The notes below the pieces were generated by a model that searched no databases, was not told the origin of the DNA, and was given only the letters and a program-made list of their open reading frames with translations. A program made the translations under genes and the position numbers. Below, in pieces: positions 49,222-57,783 of a stretch of DNA of 60,931 nt. Location: the NCBI GenBank assembly GCA_900768015.1, contig CAAGBI010000019.1, positions 1 to 60,931 of the forward strand. Reading direction: 5' to 3'. The DNA comes from an uncultured Alistipes sp. GTDB lineage: Bacteria > Bacteroidota > Bacteroidia > Bacteroidales > Rikenellaceae. The first letter of the stretch is position 1, and the number at the start of each line of letters is the position of its first letter.

Positions 49222-51921
49222 ATGAATAAGAATATTTTTAGCAAGATTGCTTTGATGGCAGGTGTGGCTCTTATGGGCGTTGGCTGCCAGACAGACTATT
49301 TCAACGAGACATATCTCCCTGGCTACGAGAACGGTGGCGCTATCACCGACGCCAAGAACTTCGAGCTTGTGCTCTCGGCTGATGACTATGCTGCAATCGC
49401 AAAGAACAACGCGAATAAGGCTATTGCTGAGGAGGCGGGCGAGGAGGCTACTGCGGCTCTCGCTGCTATCGGCAAGAACAAATATTTCGCTACTCAGGAT
49501 GAGGCTGCGGCCTACATTCCTGCATGGCTCTCGGCAAGCTATCCTACCTACGATGATGGCTCTATGGCCCTCATCACCTACACCATGGCTCTCGATGTCC
49601 CCGAGGATGTGCAGCTTATGAACGCTGCTACGGAGTACACCCTCACCGAGGATGACTACAAAACCATCTGGGGCTCGGAGGAGGAGTACGCTACGGCGCT
49701 CACTCCCAAGACCGTGAACAAGCTCAAGAGCGTTATCCCCGTTGCTGACGATGCTCGCGCGGGTGAGTATGTTGTGGTTACTTATAACTACTCTAACGAG
49801 GAGCCCGCAACCGAGGAGCCTGAGACTCCCGATACTCCCGACCAGCCCGAGGCGCCTGCCTACACTTCAGTGCTCGGCACAGCCGTGTTGAATGATGTTG
49901 TTGAGGTTAAGGGCTATATCTCTGCTGTATCTACACAGGGTCCTATCCTCACAGACAATACTGGCTCAATCCTCCTCTACAAGTACACCGATTTGGTTAT
50001 TGGTGACGAGGTTACTGTAAATGGTACTATTCTCGCTTACAACTGTGGCTATCAGTTCGACTACTCAAAGGGCAATGTTACCGTAGAGAAGACTGGTACA
50101 ACTACTGTTACCTATCCCGAGCCATTGAACATCACTGGCGAGTATGCCGATGAGCTTCTTACTACTCGTGTTGAGAATGAGATGTGCTACTTTGCTAAGA
50201 TGACAGGTGTCTTGTCAATCTCTACTAACAGCGATGGCACTAAGACCTACTATAACTTCAATATCAATGGTGCTGAGACTGCTGTAGGTAGCCTCTATAA
50301 CCCATCAGAGGAGATTCTGGCTCAGCTCGTTGATGGCATGGAGTACACTCTCTATGGCTACTTCACCTCTATCTCTAAGGCTAGTGGCGCTCCCAAGTAC
50401 ATTAACCTTATCGTTGTTAGCGTTAACGACGCTCCCGCAATTGAGGGTGGCGCTACAAATGACTATACTTCAGTGCTTGGCACAGCCGTCTTGAATGATG
50501 TTGTCGAGGTTAAGGGTTACATCTCTGCAGTTTCAACTCAGGGTCCTATCCTTACCGATAACACAGGTTCAATCATTGTCTATAAGGCCGCAGACCTCGG
50601 TCTCGCAGTTGGCGACGAGGTTACTGTAAATGGTCCTATCCTCGCCTACAACAACGGCTTCCAGTTCGACTACTCAAAGGGTGATGTTACCGTGGAGAAG
50701 ACAGGCGAAACAACCGTTGCATACCCCGCAGAGGTGTTGGATATCACGGGTGCTTATGCCGACGAGTTGCTCACAGCGCGCGTCGAGAATGAGTACGCTT
50801 ACTACGCGAAGATGGCTGGTACTGTTGCAGTTAGCGGCAACTACTACAACTTCAATATCCCTGGCGCCGAGACCGCTGTGGGTAGCATCTATGGCGCTAC
50901 TGACGAGGTTAAGTCATGGCTTGAGGATGGTATGGAGTGCACACTCTACGGCTACTTCTTCTCAATCTCTAAGACTAGTGGTGCTCCCAAGTACATCAAC
51001 ATCATCGTTACCTCTGTAGAGCCCGCGGCGGCATCTATCTCTACTCTTGCCCTCAAGGTTAAGAGCGAGAAGCAGTACGCTTACTTCAAGTTTAACGGCA
51101 CAGGCTACGAGGCAGCAGATGTTGTTGCTATTCAGCCCGCTGACTACACTGCTATGGGTCAGAACTACGGTAACTTCACCAACCCCGCACAGGATGACTT
51201 CTTGCCCCTCTTCCTCGGCCAGAAGTACCCCTACGCACAGGTTGATGATAAGGTCTATGTTGGCTATCGCTGCTACGCTGGTGGCGCTACATCTTGCAAG
51301 GTCGATGAGTATGTATTCAACGGCGTGTGGACAAAGACTGCTTACTTCGCCGAGAAGCAGGATCAGTTCCGCAAGGCAGAGGGCGTATGGAATGTAGACC
51401 GTACCCTTGAGCTCGACTACACAAACACTTCAAGTGCCGATACTAAGGCCTTCTATCAGTACTGCGTGAACTGGGTTTACGACTTCAAGGATGTGCCTAT
51501 GGGTGCTCCCGCGCGTGACAATGCTGGCGAGATTATCTCTACCGACATTGTGACCATCAACGGCGAGAAGCCCGCAGGTAACTACTGGGTGTCTAACTAC
51601 GGTAACAACGAGTTCTACACAGGTTCTTCGGCATACTACGGCAATGTAGACTGGCGTCCATCGGCTGTTAAGAGTGGCTTCGCTGCGGCGGGCATGGGCG
51701 ACCTCACCGACGACGAGATTCTTGCAAAACTCAAAGAGAATACCGCAGAGGTCTACGCCGAGGTGCTTGGCTACATGTATCCCGAGATGACTCCCGAGCA
51801 GTATAAGAAGGTGGTTATCAAGGTCTACTGCTATGGTCCTAACAAGAACTACTCGTTCACATTCGATGTAGTCGAGGCCGGTAAATTTGCCTATACACCC
51901 GACTCACTCACCGAGTTGTAA
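49222..51921 (+). CDS. Surface lipoprotein with two near-identical OB-like domains
   Basis: 899 residues. Lipobox ALMGVGC (Cys near 22). An N-terminal domain (about 40-150) and a C-terminal region (about 610-760) share a DY...F...A..YIP.fL...YP pattern. Between them two copies of one domain lie at about 214-405 and 415-600, each starting YTSVLGTAVLNDVVEVKGYI and continuing with VSTQGPILTDNTGSI, like OB folds of the nucleic-acid-binding-like kind found in Bacteroidetes surface proteins. A Pro/Glu/Thr-rich linker (TEEPETPDTPDQPEAP) precedes them. It is probably the ligand-binding partner of the receptor. Ligand unknown. Confidence 0.8.
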   Translation: MNKNIFSKIALMAGVALMGVGCQTDYFNETYLPGYENGGAITDAKNFELVLSADDYAAIAKNNANKAIAEEAGEEATAALAAIGKNKYFATQDEAAAYIPAWLSASYPTYDDGSMALITYTMALDVPEDVQLMNAATEYTLTEDDYKTIWGSEEEYATALTPKTVNKLKSVIPVADDARAGEYVVVTYNYSNEEPATEEPETPDTPDQPEAPAYTSVLGTAVLNDVVEVKGYISAVSTQGPILTDNTGSILLYKYTDLVIGDEVTVNGTILAYNCGYQFDYSKGNVTVEKTGTTTVTYPEPLNITGEYADELLTTRVENEMCYFAKMTGVLSISTNSDGTKTYYNFNINGAETAVGSLYNPSEEILAQLVDGMEYTLYGYFTSISKASGAPKYINLIVVSVNDAPAIEGGATNDYTSVLGTAVLNDVVEVKGYISAVSTQGPILTDNTGSIIVYKAADLGLAVGDEVTVNGPILAYNNGFQFDYSKGDVTVEKTGETTVAYPAEVLDITGAYADELLTARVENEYAYYAKMAGTVAVSGNYYNFNIPGAETAVGSIYGATDEVKSWLEDGMECTLYGYFFSISKTSGAPKYINIIVTSVEPAAASISTLALKVKSEKQYAYFKFNGTGYEAADVVAIQPADYTAMGQNYGNFTNPAQDDFLPLFLGQKYPYAQVDDKVYVGYRCYAGGATSCKVDEYVFNGVWTKTAYFAEKQDQFRKAEGVWNVDRTLELDYTNTSSADTKAFYQYCVNWVYDFKDVPMGAPARDNAGEIISTDIVTINGEKPAGNYWVSNYGNNEFYTGSSAYYGNVDWRPSAVKSGFAAAGMGDLTDDEILAKLKENTAEVYAEVLGYMYPEMTPEQYKKVVIKVYCYGPNKNYSFTFDVVEAGKFAYTPDSLTEL
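49861..51040 (+). repeat. Tandem duplication inside the lipoprotein gene
   Basis: The segments starting at 49861 and 50464 encode almost the same domain: 36 consecutive residues from TSVLGTAVLN are identical. The DNA differs at many third codon positions (for example CTC/CTT, GTG/GTC, GGC/GGT, ACA/ACT), so the duplication is old and the protein sequence is held by selection. Confidence 0.8.
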
Positions 51922-51959
51922 TTTCGCGTGATAAGGGGTCCTCTGTGACCTCTCAATCC

Positions 51960-52007
51960 AAAGCCCGAATGGGATGTACATTACAGTATGTCCCATCCGG
52001 GCTTTCT
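51960..52007 (+). terminator. Terminator after the lipoprotein gene
   Basis: Long hairpin AAAGCCCG...CGGGCTTT with inner ATGGGA/TCCCAT pairs, then TCTCTTTA. Confidence 0.7.
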
Positions 52008-52021
52008 CTTTATCGGCGGTA

Positions 52022-52135
52022 AGGGAATTTAGGGAATTTAAGGAGTTTAGGGAATTTAAGGAGTTTAGGGAATTTAGGGAGAACTATCCTTAGCTTCTCT
52101 AATTTCCCTAATTTCCTTATTCCCCTTATTTCCCT
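52022..52135. repeat. Nonamer tandem repeat with inverted counterpart
   Basis: 52022-52075 is six 9-base units, AGGGAATTT or AAGGAGTTT. After a 22-base spacer, 52098-52135 carries their complements (CTAATTTCC, CTTATTTCCC), so the block can form a large stem-loop. It is non-coding and lies in the 450-base gap between the lipoprotein and TlpA-like genes. Confidence 0.7.
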
Positions 52136-52205
52136 TGCTCCCCCGTTCCACTCCCGTTCACCCCTTATTTATGGCGGTTCACCAGATTTTCTTTGAAAAT
52201 GTGTG

Positions 52206-52237
52206 GTTGTTTGCCGAAAAATCACTATCTTGCGCAC
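52206..52237 (+). promoter_or_regulatory. Probable promoter of the TlpA-like gene
   Basis: TTG, 18 bases, TATCTTGC, a slightly degenerate -7. The leader would be about 130 bases. Confidence 0.4.
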
Positions 52238-52371
52238 AAATAAAATAGATAAATGTATCTCGGTGGCTGTTTTGTTGAGTGATAAAATGAGATAAGATGC
52301 TGAGAGTTAACGAGATAGTCGCAGAGATTTAGGATAGGAATAATATTAACTTAAAACTTCATTATTGAATT

Positions 52372-52854
52372 ATGAAAAAGCTATTGTTTTTGATGCTCGC
52401 CGTAATGGTTGGTGTTGGTGCTTCAGCACAGTCGTTGCCCGATGTAAAGATTGAGAACCAGGAGGGTAAGGTTATCTCAACCAAGTCTCTCGCCGATGGC
52501 ACTCCTATGATCATCTCATTCTGGTCAACAACATGTAAGCCATGTATCATGGAGCTTAACGCTATCAACGACAACCTCTACGACTGGTTGGAGGAGGTAG
52601 ACATGAAGGTTGTTGCAATCTCTGTTGACGACGCTCGTGCCGTTAGCCGCGCTCGTGCTATGACCAAGGGTCAGGGTTGGGACGACTATGTATGTCTCTA
52701 CGACAAGAACCAGGACTTCAAGCGCGCTATGAATGTGAGCCTCACACCCCACACCTTCATTGTTGATGGCAAGGGTAACATCGTCTACTCACACTCTGGC
52801 TACACACCTGGTAGCGAGCAGGAGTTGTTCGAGAAGATTAAGGCTTTGAAATAA
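52372..52854 (+). CDS. TlpA-like thiol-disulfide oxidoreductase
   Basis: 160 residues, signal peptide ending VGASAQ, no lipobox, so soluble periplasmic. Active site CKPC in ISFWSTTCKPCIMELNA near 59-62, cis-Pro loop VSLTPHTFIVDGKGNIVYSHSGY. It probably keeps cysteines reduced, and the Cys-containing CGYC lipoproteins encoded 1.8 and 2.9 kb downstream are likely partners. Two tandem TAA stops. Confidence 0.9.
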   Translation: MKKLLFLMLAVMVGVGASAQSLPDVKIENQEGKVISTKSLADGTPMIISFWSTTCKPCIMELNAINDNLYDWLEEVDMKVVAISVDDARAVSRARAMTKGQGWDDYVCLYDKNQDFKRAMNVSLTPHTFIVDGKGNIVYSHSGYTPGSEQELFEKIKALK

Positions 52855-52930
52855 TAACGCATAACTAACTTTGGGAGAGGGAGCTACATCGCTGTGGCTC
52901 CCCTTATGCCCGAAAAATAGACTATAACAG

Positions 52931-54646
52931 ATGAAGAAATTTCTACTTTTGCTTGGCGTGGCTGTGGCCACTGTTTTTGCTGTAGAGGAGGCCTCTGCAC
53001 AGATTAAGGTTGGCGAGGGTCAGGTATCTATCGCATTGGAGAGCAACAACTCATACTATGCTCCCGACAAGAAGCTCGAGGATATTGGTCTCGTGTTGCC
53101 CGAGAAGCGTGTGCGCGGTGACTTCGGCTCTAACGACTACCTCAAGGTGGACTACAACATCGGCCGTTTCTCTGCTGGTGTTCAGGTAGATGGCTACCTC
53201 CCCGCAATGTATGGTTACGACTTCTACGACTACTCACAGCGTGACTCGAAGCTCAATATGTTCCTCACAAAGTATGTTCAGTGGGAGGATGCTAACTGGG
53301 GTGTTCGCCTCGGCGATATTTACGACCAGTTCGGTAACGGTCTCATCTTCCGTGCTTACGAGGACCGCGCTTTGGCGTTCAACAACTCGTTGGCAGGTGC
53401 TCGTGCTCACTACAACTTCAACAACATGGTAAATGTTAAGGTTGTAGCTGGTATGCCTCGCCTCTACGATATGCGCTCAAAGACAGCTATCTGGGGCGCC
53501 GACCTCTCGCTCTCTATCTCGGATATGGCTGGTTGGTATGACGGTATGGCATCTATCGAGGCAAGCTATGTTGGTCGTCACCAGAAGGATGCCTCTGTAG
53601 AGTACCTTTTGAAGGGCGTTGAGAGCGATGTCCTCAACATGGTATCGGGTCGTGTAAACTTCGAGTACGCTGGCTTCTCACTCCGTGGTGAGTATGCTCA
53701 GAAGCTCAACGAGGATATTTACAACCCTATGTACAATGCAGCAAAGGGTAATGCTGTTACTCTCGACCTCGGCTATAGTGTTGGTCGCTTCTCTGCATCG
53801 GCTTCATTCCGCCGTCAGGAGAACATGACTACATTCATCGAGTATCGTCCTATGGGTATCGGTGGTGGTAATACAATGACTTACCTCCCCTTGCTCACTC
53901 GTCAGCACACCTACTCACTCGCAAACCTCAACCCCTACCGTGGTTCAAGCGTTCACACTGGTGGTGAGGTAGGTGGTCAGATCGACTTGTACTACTCATT
54001 GCGTAACCCCAAGGCTCGCGGTAAGTATTGGAACTTCCACATCAACTACTCTATGTTCAACACTGTTGACCACAAGAACTCTATGACAGGTCTTGATATG
54101 GAGGGTCGCAATGTGTGGATCGACTTCAACTTCGATGTAGAGCGTCAGTGGAACAAGCAGCTCAAGACTACATTCCTCTACTCTTTCCAGCGTTGGGATG
54201 AGGAGATTAACCACTACGATGCTGCGCACTCACACTACTGCCGTTCGCACATCTTCGTGGGCGATGTTACCTACAAGATTAACAAGAAGCACTCTATGCG
54301 CTTCGAGCTTCAGTACCTCGCATCGGAGGACTATGAGGGTGACTGGGTAGCTGCAACCATCGAGTACAACCTCGCACCTAAGTTCAGCTTCTACATTAGC
54401 GATATGTGGAACTGCGAGAAGATGCAGGATGGCGCTTATGGTAACTACTTCATGAATGTTAACACTTACGAGTATCAGCACGAGCTTTTGCACTACTACC
54501 AGGTTGGTGCAAGCTTCACACACAACAGCCTCCGCGCACAGCTCTCTTATGGCCGTAACCGCGCAGGTTATGTATGCTCTGGTGGTGTTTGCCGCTTCCA
54601 GCCCGCTTATACAGGTGTTAACCTCGCTTTGACACTTTCATTCTAA
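52931..54646 (+). CDS. DUF6029-type outer membrane protein
   Basis: 571 residues with a signal peptide ending EEASAQ. The rest is composed of alternating amphipathic strands rich in Tyr, Trp and Asn with many turn motifs (VQWEDANWGVRLGDIYDQFG, GRFSASASFRRQENMTTFIEYRP), ending YTGVNLALTLSF, a barrel-like C-terminal strand. This corresponds to the DUF6029 family, which often lies with TlpA and Omp28 genes. Role unknown; perhaps a channel or scaffold for the surface lipoproteins. Five sense codons in frame separate its TAA from the next ATG. Confidence 0.75.
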   Translation: MKKFLLLLGVAVATVFAVEEASAQIKVGEGQVSIALESNNSYYAPDKKLEDIGLVLPEKRVRGDFGSNDYLKVDYNIGRFSAGVQVDGYLPAMYGYDFYDYSQRDSKLNMFLTKYVQWEDANWGVRLGDIYDQFGNGLIFRAYEDRALAFNNSLAGARAHYNFNNMVNVKVVAGMPRLYDMRSKTAIWGADLSLSISDMAGWYDGMASIEASYVGRHQKDASVEYLLKGVESDVLNMVSGRVNFEYAGFSLRGEYAQKLNEDIYNPMYNAAKGNAVTLDLGYSVGRFSASASFRRQENMTTFIEYRPMGIGGGNTMTYLPLLTRQHTYSLANLNPYRGSSVHTGGEVGGQIDLYYSLRNPKARGKYWNFHINYSMFNTVDHKNSMTGLDMEGRNVWIDFNFDVERQWNKQLKTTFLYSFQRWDEEINHYDAAHSHYCRSHIFVGDVTYKINKKHSMRFELQYLASEDYEGDWVAATIEYNLAPKFSFYISDMWNCEKMQDGAYGNYFMNVNTYEYQHELLHYYQVGASFTHNSLRAQLSYGRNRAGYVCSGGVCRFQPAYTGVNLALTLSF

Positions 54647-54661
54647 ACGATAACAAGGAGT

Positions 54662-55747
54662 ATGAAACTTGCAAAATTCTTTGCCCTCGCACTTGCGGCT
54701 CTCGCATTTGTTGGCTGTGGCGAGCCCACACCCGACGGGCCAGATGTTAAGCCTACGGGCGACGCTGTGCTTGTGGCAAACAACAACTCTGTGGAGGTTA
54801 ACACCCCCATCGAGTTTACTGTAACGGCGGCTGATGGCACCGACCTCACTGCTGACGCAGTTATCTACGATAAGAGCAACGACTACGCAGTGGTAGAAAA
54901 CCCCTTCACTCCCACCATGGATGGTGACTATGAGTTCTACGCTGTTGTGGGTGACATCATCACTAATACCGTTAAGGTTAGCGTTGTGCCCACCATCCCC
55001 GCATTGCCCGAGGATAGCGAGCCCGCGAACACTGTGTTCAACCATCGCATCTTGCTCGTTGACCACACAGGTAACACTTGTGGCTACTGCCCACAGATGA
55101 TGAAGGCGCTCAAGACCGTTTCGGAGACTGGCGACTACCACTCGAAGTACTACGAGGCTATGGCGCATACCTATTCTAATGGTGACCCCGCATTCTCTGG
55201 TGCTGCGAGCATGGTATCTAACCACCATGGCGTATCGAACTACCCAACATTGACATACAACTTCTACCACACCACACAGTCGAGCTATAACGATGCTCAC
55301 ATCATGGGTCAGATTGATGCTTTGTGGAAGGCTGAGGGTGCCGATGCTGGTGTCGCTGCTGCTGCGACACTCGCTTCAAAGTCAGTTGTTGTAAATACTG
55401 AGGTTAAGGCTGCTGTGGCTAACGACTATCGCATCACTGCATGGTTGTTGGAGGATGGCATCTACGCGAAGCAGACTAACGCAACCGAGGAGTGGATGAA
55501 TACTCACGACAACGCCATCCGTCAGCGCGTATCGAGCGACGACATTTCGGGTGTAGACCTTGGCACTCTTGCTGCTGGCGAGACTAAGTCTACGGCTCTT
55601 ACGCTCAACATCATTGGCAATAAGTGGAACCGTGATAACCTCAAGGTTATGGTTATCGTGAGCGCAAAGAACGCGAAGGGTCAGTTTGAGGTTGCTAATG
55701 TAGCCATCTGCCCCATGAACGATGTTGTAACATACGATTACAAATAA
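54662..55747 (+). CDS. Omp28-related lipoprotein 1
   Basis: 361 residues, lipobox LAFVGC. An N-terminal immunoglobulin-like domain (about 30-110) precedes a thioredoxin-fold Omp28 domain with TGNTCGYCPQMMKALKT near 140-156: CGYC stands where thioredoxins have CxxC. The loop GVSNYPTLTYNFY holds a cis-Pro-like site. Probably surface exposed and redox active. Its paralogue follows 38 bases downstream. Confidence 0.85.
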   Translation: MKLAKFFALALAALAFVGCGEPTPDGPDVKPTGDAVLVANNNSVEVNTPIEFTVTAADGTDLTADAVIYDKSNDYAVVENPFTPTMDGDYEFYAVVGDIITNTVKVSVVPTIPALPEDSEPANTVFNHRILLVDHTGNTCGYCPQMMKALKTVSETGDYHSKYYEAMAHTYSNGDPAFSGAASMVSNHHGVSNYPTLTYNFYHTTQSSYNDAHIMGQIDALWKAEGADAGVAAAATLASKSVVVNTEVKAAVANDYRITAWLLEDGIYAKQTNATEEWMNTHDNAIRQRVSSDDISGVDLGTLAAGETKSTALTLNIIGNKWNRDNLKVMVIVSAKNAKGQFEVANVAICPMNDVVTYDYK

Positions 55748-55785
55748 TTAATTCATATTTATAAACTAATTAAAACCTTAAAATT

Positions 55786-56889
55786 ATGAAACTTACAAAG
55801 TTTTTCGCATTTGCATTCGCTGCACTTGCATTCGTTGGCTGTGACGAGAAGACTCCAGATCAGAAAGAGCCACTGCCTACACCTACTGGCGACATCAAGC
55901 TTGCTGCTGACAAGACAGCTGTTGAGATTGGTGAGACTGTTACCTTCACTGTAACTGACGCTGAGAATCAGGATGTTACTTCACAGGCTCTTATCTACGA
56001 TGAGAATTTCAATGAGGTAGGCTCACAGGTTACTTTCAATGAGTCTGGTTCATACTCATTCTTCGCAACCGTAGGTTCTGCAAACTCTAACTATGTTTCT
56101 GTTGTTGTTATGGCAGATGTACCTGTGGTTCCTGAGGATCCCCAGCCCGAGAACTTCATTTTCAACCACCGTGCTGTTGTTATCGACCAGACAGGTGTAA
56201 ACTGCGGTTACTGTCCTAACGCTACTGACCAGCTCAAGACTTTGGAGAACACTGAGTGGCACCAGTACTACAACGAGGTAACTTGCCACGCTGGTTCTTA
56301 CGCTGGTGGCGACCCCGGTAACTCAGCTGCTGCAAACGCTCTCAACCAGTTCCAGAGCTCTATGATTTCTGGTTATCCTTGCATCTTGGTTAACTTCTAC
56401 GGCAAGCCTAATGGCTACGGTTACAACGATATCATCAAGGTTCTTCAGCCTTATGTTCAGAAGGATGGTGTTGATGTAGGTATCTCATTGGCTGTTACTG
56501 GCGACGAGTCTTGCGTTTACGCTGCTGCACAGGTTAAGTCTGGCGTAGCTCAGGAGTACAAGGTTACTGCATGGTTGCTCGAGAGCAACATCTACAGCCC
56601 CAACCAGTCAGGTGCTACTAAGGACTACCACAAGATCTACAACAACGCACTTCGTAACATGTCTCACGAGTACTCTAAGACAAATGTTCAGGGTGACTCA
56701 CACACATTCGAGGCAAACGAGGTTAAGGATCTCGCATTCGAGCTTGAGATGATCTCTAACAAGTGGAAGCTTGAGAATATGTCAGTTCTCGTAATCGTAT
56801 CTGCTAAGGACGCTAACGGCCGTTGGGAGGTTGCTAACTCAGCAGTATGTAAGATCAACGAGGCTAAGGAGTTCGAGTACGAGTTGTAA
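55786..56889 (+). CDS. Omp28-related lipoprotein 2
   Basis: 367 residues, same architecture as the gene before it: lipobox LAFVGC, Ig-like domain (DKTAVEIGETVTFTVTDAENQ), then TGVNCGYCPNATDQLKTLE and SGYPCILVNFYGKPNGYG. The first 20 residues are nearly identical to its neighbour, the rest much less so, indicating tandem duplication and divergence. Its codons are even more biased to highly used ones, so it may be the more abundant copy. Confidence 0.85.
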   Translation: MKLTKFFAFAFAALAFVGCDEKTPDQKEPLPTPTGDIKLAADKTAVEIGETVTFTVTDAENQDVTSQALIYDENFNEVGSQVTFNESGSYSFFATVGSANSNYVSVVVMADVPVVPEDPQPENFIFNHRAVVIDQTGVNCGYCPNATDQLKTLENTEWHQYYNEVTCHAGSYAGGDPGNSAAANALNQFQSSMISGYPCILVNFYGKPNGYGYNDIIKVLQPYVQKDGVDVGISLAVTGDESCVYAAAQVKSGVAQEYKVTAWLLESNIYSPNQSGATKDYHKIYNNALRNMSHEYSKTNVQGDSHTFEANEVKDLAFELEMISNKWKLENMSVLVIVSAKDANGRWEVANSAVCKINEAKEFEYEL

Positions 56890-56932
56890 TACTTGCTTCT
56901 TGGCATAAGTAATCCTCATGGATTACACGATA

Positions 56933-56972
56933 ACGCTACCCCTGTCCGCTTAGGGCAGGGGTAGTGTTTTTT
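56933..56972 (+). terminator. Terminator of the surface redox locus
   Basis: 12-bp stem ACGCTACCCCTG/CAGGGGTAGTGT then TTTTTTG. A smaller perfect hairpin GTAATCC/GGATTAC lies just before it at 56909-56927. Confidence 0.85.
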
Positions 56973-57002
56973 GTCTGCACAATTTTATGCTCTGTCGTTG
57001 AG

Positions 57003-57031
57003 TTGTGTCTCGAGAATTTTATCTACATTTG
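57003..57031 (+). promoter_or_regulatory. Promoter of the DUF4491 gene
   Basis: TTG (57003-57005), 18 bases, TACATTTG (57024-57031). Confidence 0.5.
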
Positions 57032-57051
57032 TAGCCTAACATTATAGAATT

Positions 57052-57339
57052 ATGAATTTTACAGGTATTATCGTGGGTTTGGCGACCTTTTTAATTATAG
57101 GTATCTTCCATCCTATAGTCGTTAAGGCGGAGTATTATTGGGGTGTAAAGTGTTGGTGGCTGTTTCTTGTTGCGGGTATTCTCTTTGGCGCGCTGTCGCT
57201 CATCGTTAAAGATATGATTGCCTCTACCATACTTGGTGTTGTGGCATTCTCATCTTTGTGGAGCATCTTGGAGCTTGTTCACCAGAAGGAGCGTGTAAAG
57301 AAGGGATGGTTTCCCGAGGGCCCAGGACATAAGAGGTGA
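57052..57339 (+). CDS. DUF4491 small membrane protein
   Basis: 95 residues with three spans: the start NFTGIIVGLATFLIIGIFHP, then WWLFLVAGILFGALSLIV and ASTILGVVAFSSLWSILEL, and a basic tail. The sequence MNFTGIIVG...IVVKAEYYWG is the DUF4491 signature of Bacteroidales. Function unknown. It is the only gene in the window ending in TGA. Confidence 0.85.
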   Translation: MNFTGIIVGLATFLIIGIFHPIVVKAEYYWGVKCWWLFLVAGILFGALSLIVKDMIASTILGVVAFSSLWSILELVHQKERVKKGWFPEGPGHKR

Positions 57340-57423
57340 TGTGTTGTGGATGCTGCGTTGGCATGCAACGCACACATCGAGATAGGCTACTATGAGTTAT
57401 TTGACCAGTAGACCCGTATATAC

Positions 57424-57459
57424 AAAAAAAGACAGCACACATGTTGCTGTCTTTTTTTG
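57424..57459. terminator. Bidirectional terminator
   Basis: AAAAAAAGACAGCA pairs with TGCTGTCTTTTTTT. It serves both the DUF4491 gene and the tRNA on the opposite strand. Confidence 0.8.
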
Positions 57460-57533
<74 letters not shown>

Positions 57534-57555
57534 TACGCTTTTATGTTTTGTGGGG

Positions 57556-57586
57556 CAAAGATAATACAATTTTCGCAATGCGCAAT
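57556..57586 (-). promoter_or_regulatory. Promoter of tRNA-Met
   Basis: Minus strand TTG, 19 bases, TATCTTTG (57556-57563), 22 bases before the tRNA. The remainder of 57587-57712 is featureless. Confidence 0.6.
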
Positions 57587-57712
57587 ATCGTCGAGTGTTT
57601 TTTTCGTCTATCTGCTCCAATTTTGACACTCCATATTACGCCCTTTTTGCCTATAATACTCTATTTCGTAGCTGAAAATATGCAAAAATAACATGGCTTA
57701 TCCCCTAACATC

Positions 57713-57743
57713 TTTGATGTTAGCAAATTTTTATTATCTTTGT
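57713..57743 (+). promoter_or_regulatory. Promoter of the porin gene
   Basis: TTTG (57713-57716), 19 bases, TATCTTTG (57736-57743). Confidence 0.7.
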
Positions 57744-57783
57744 AGATTATTAGCACGCAATGGATAATTCTAAACTTAATAAT

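Noticed and set aside
52022..52135. CRISPR array
   Set aside because: The repeats are contiguous 9-mers without spacers and no cas gene is present; no CRISPR array was seen anywhere in the window.
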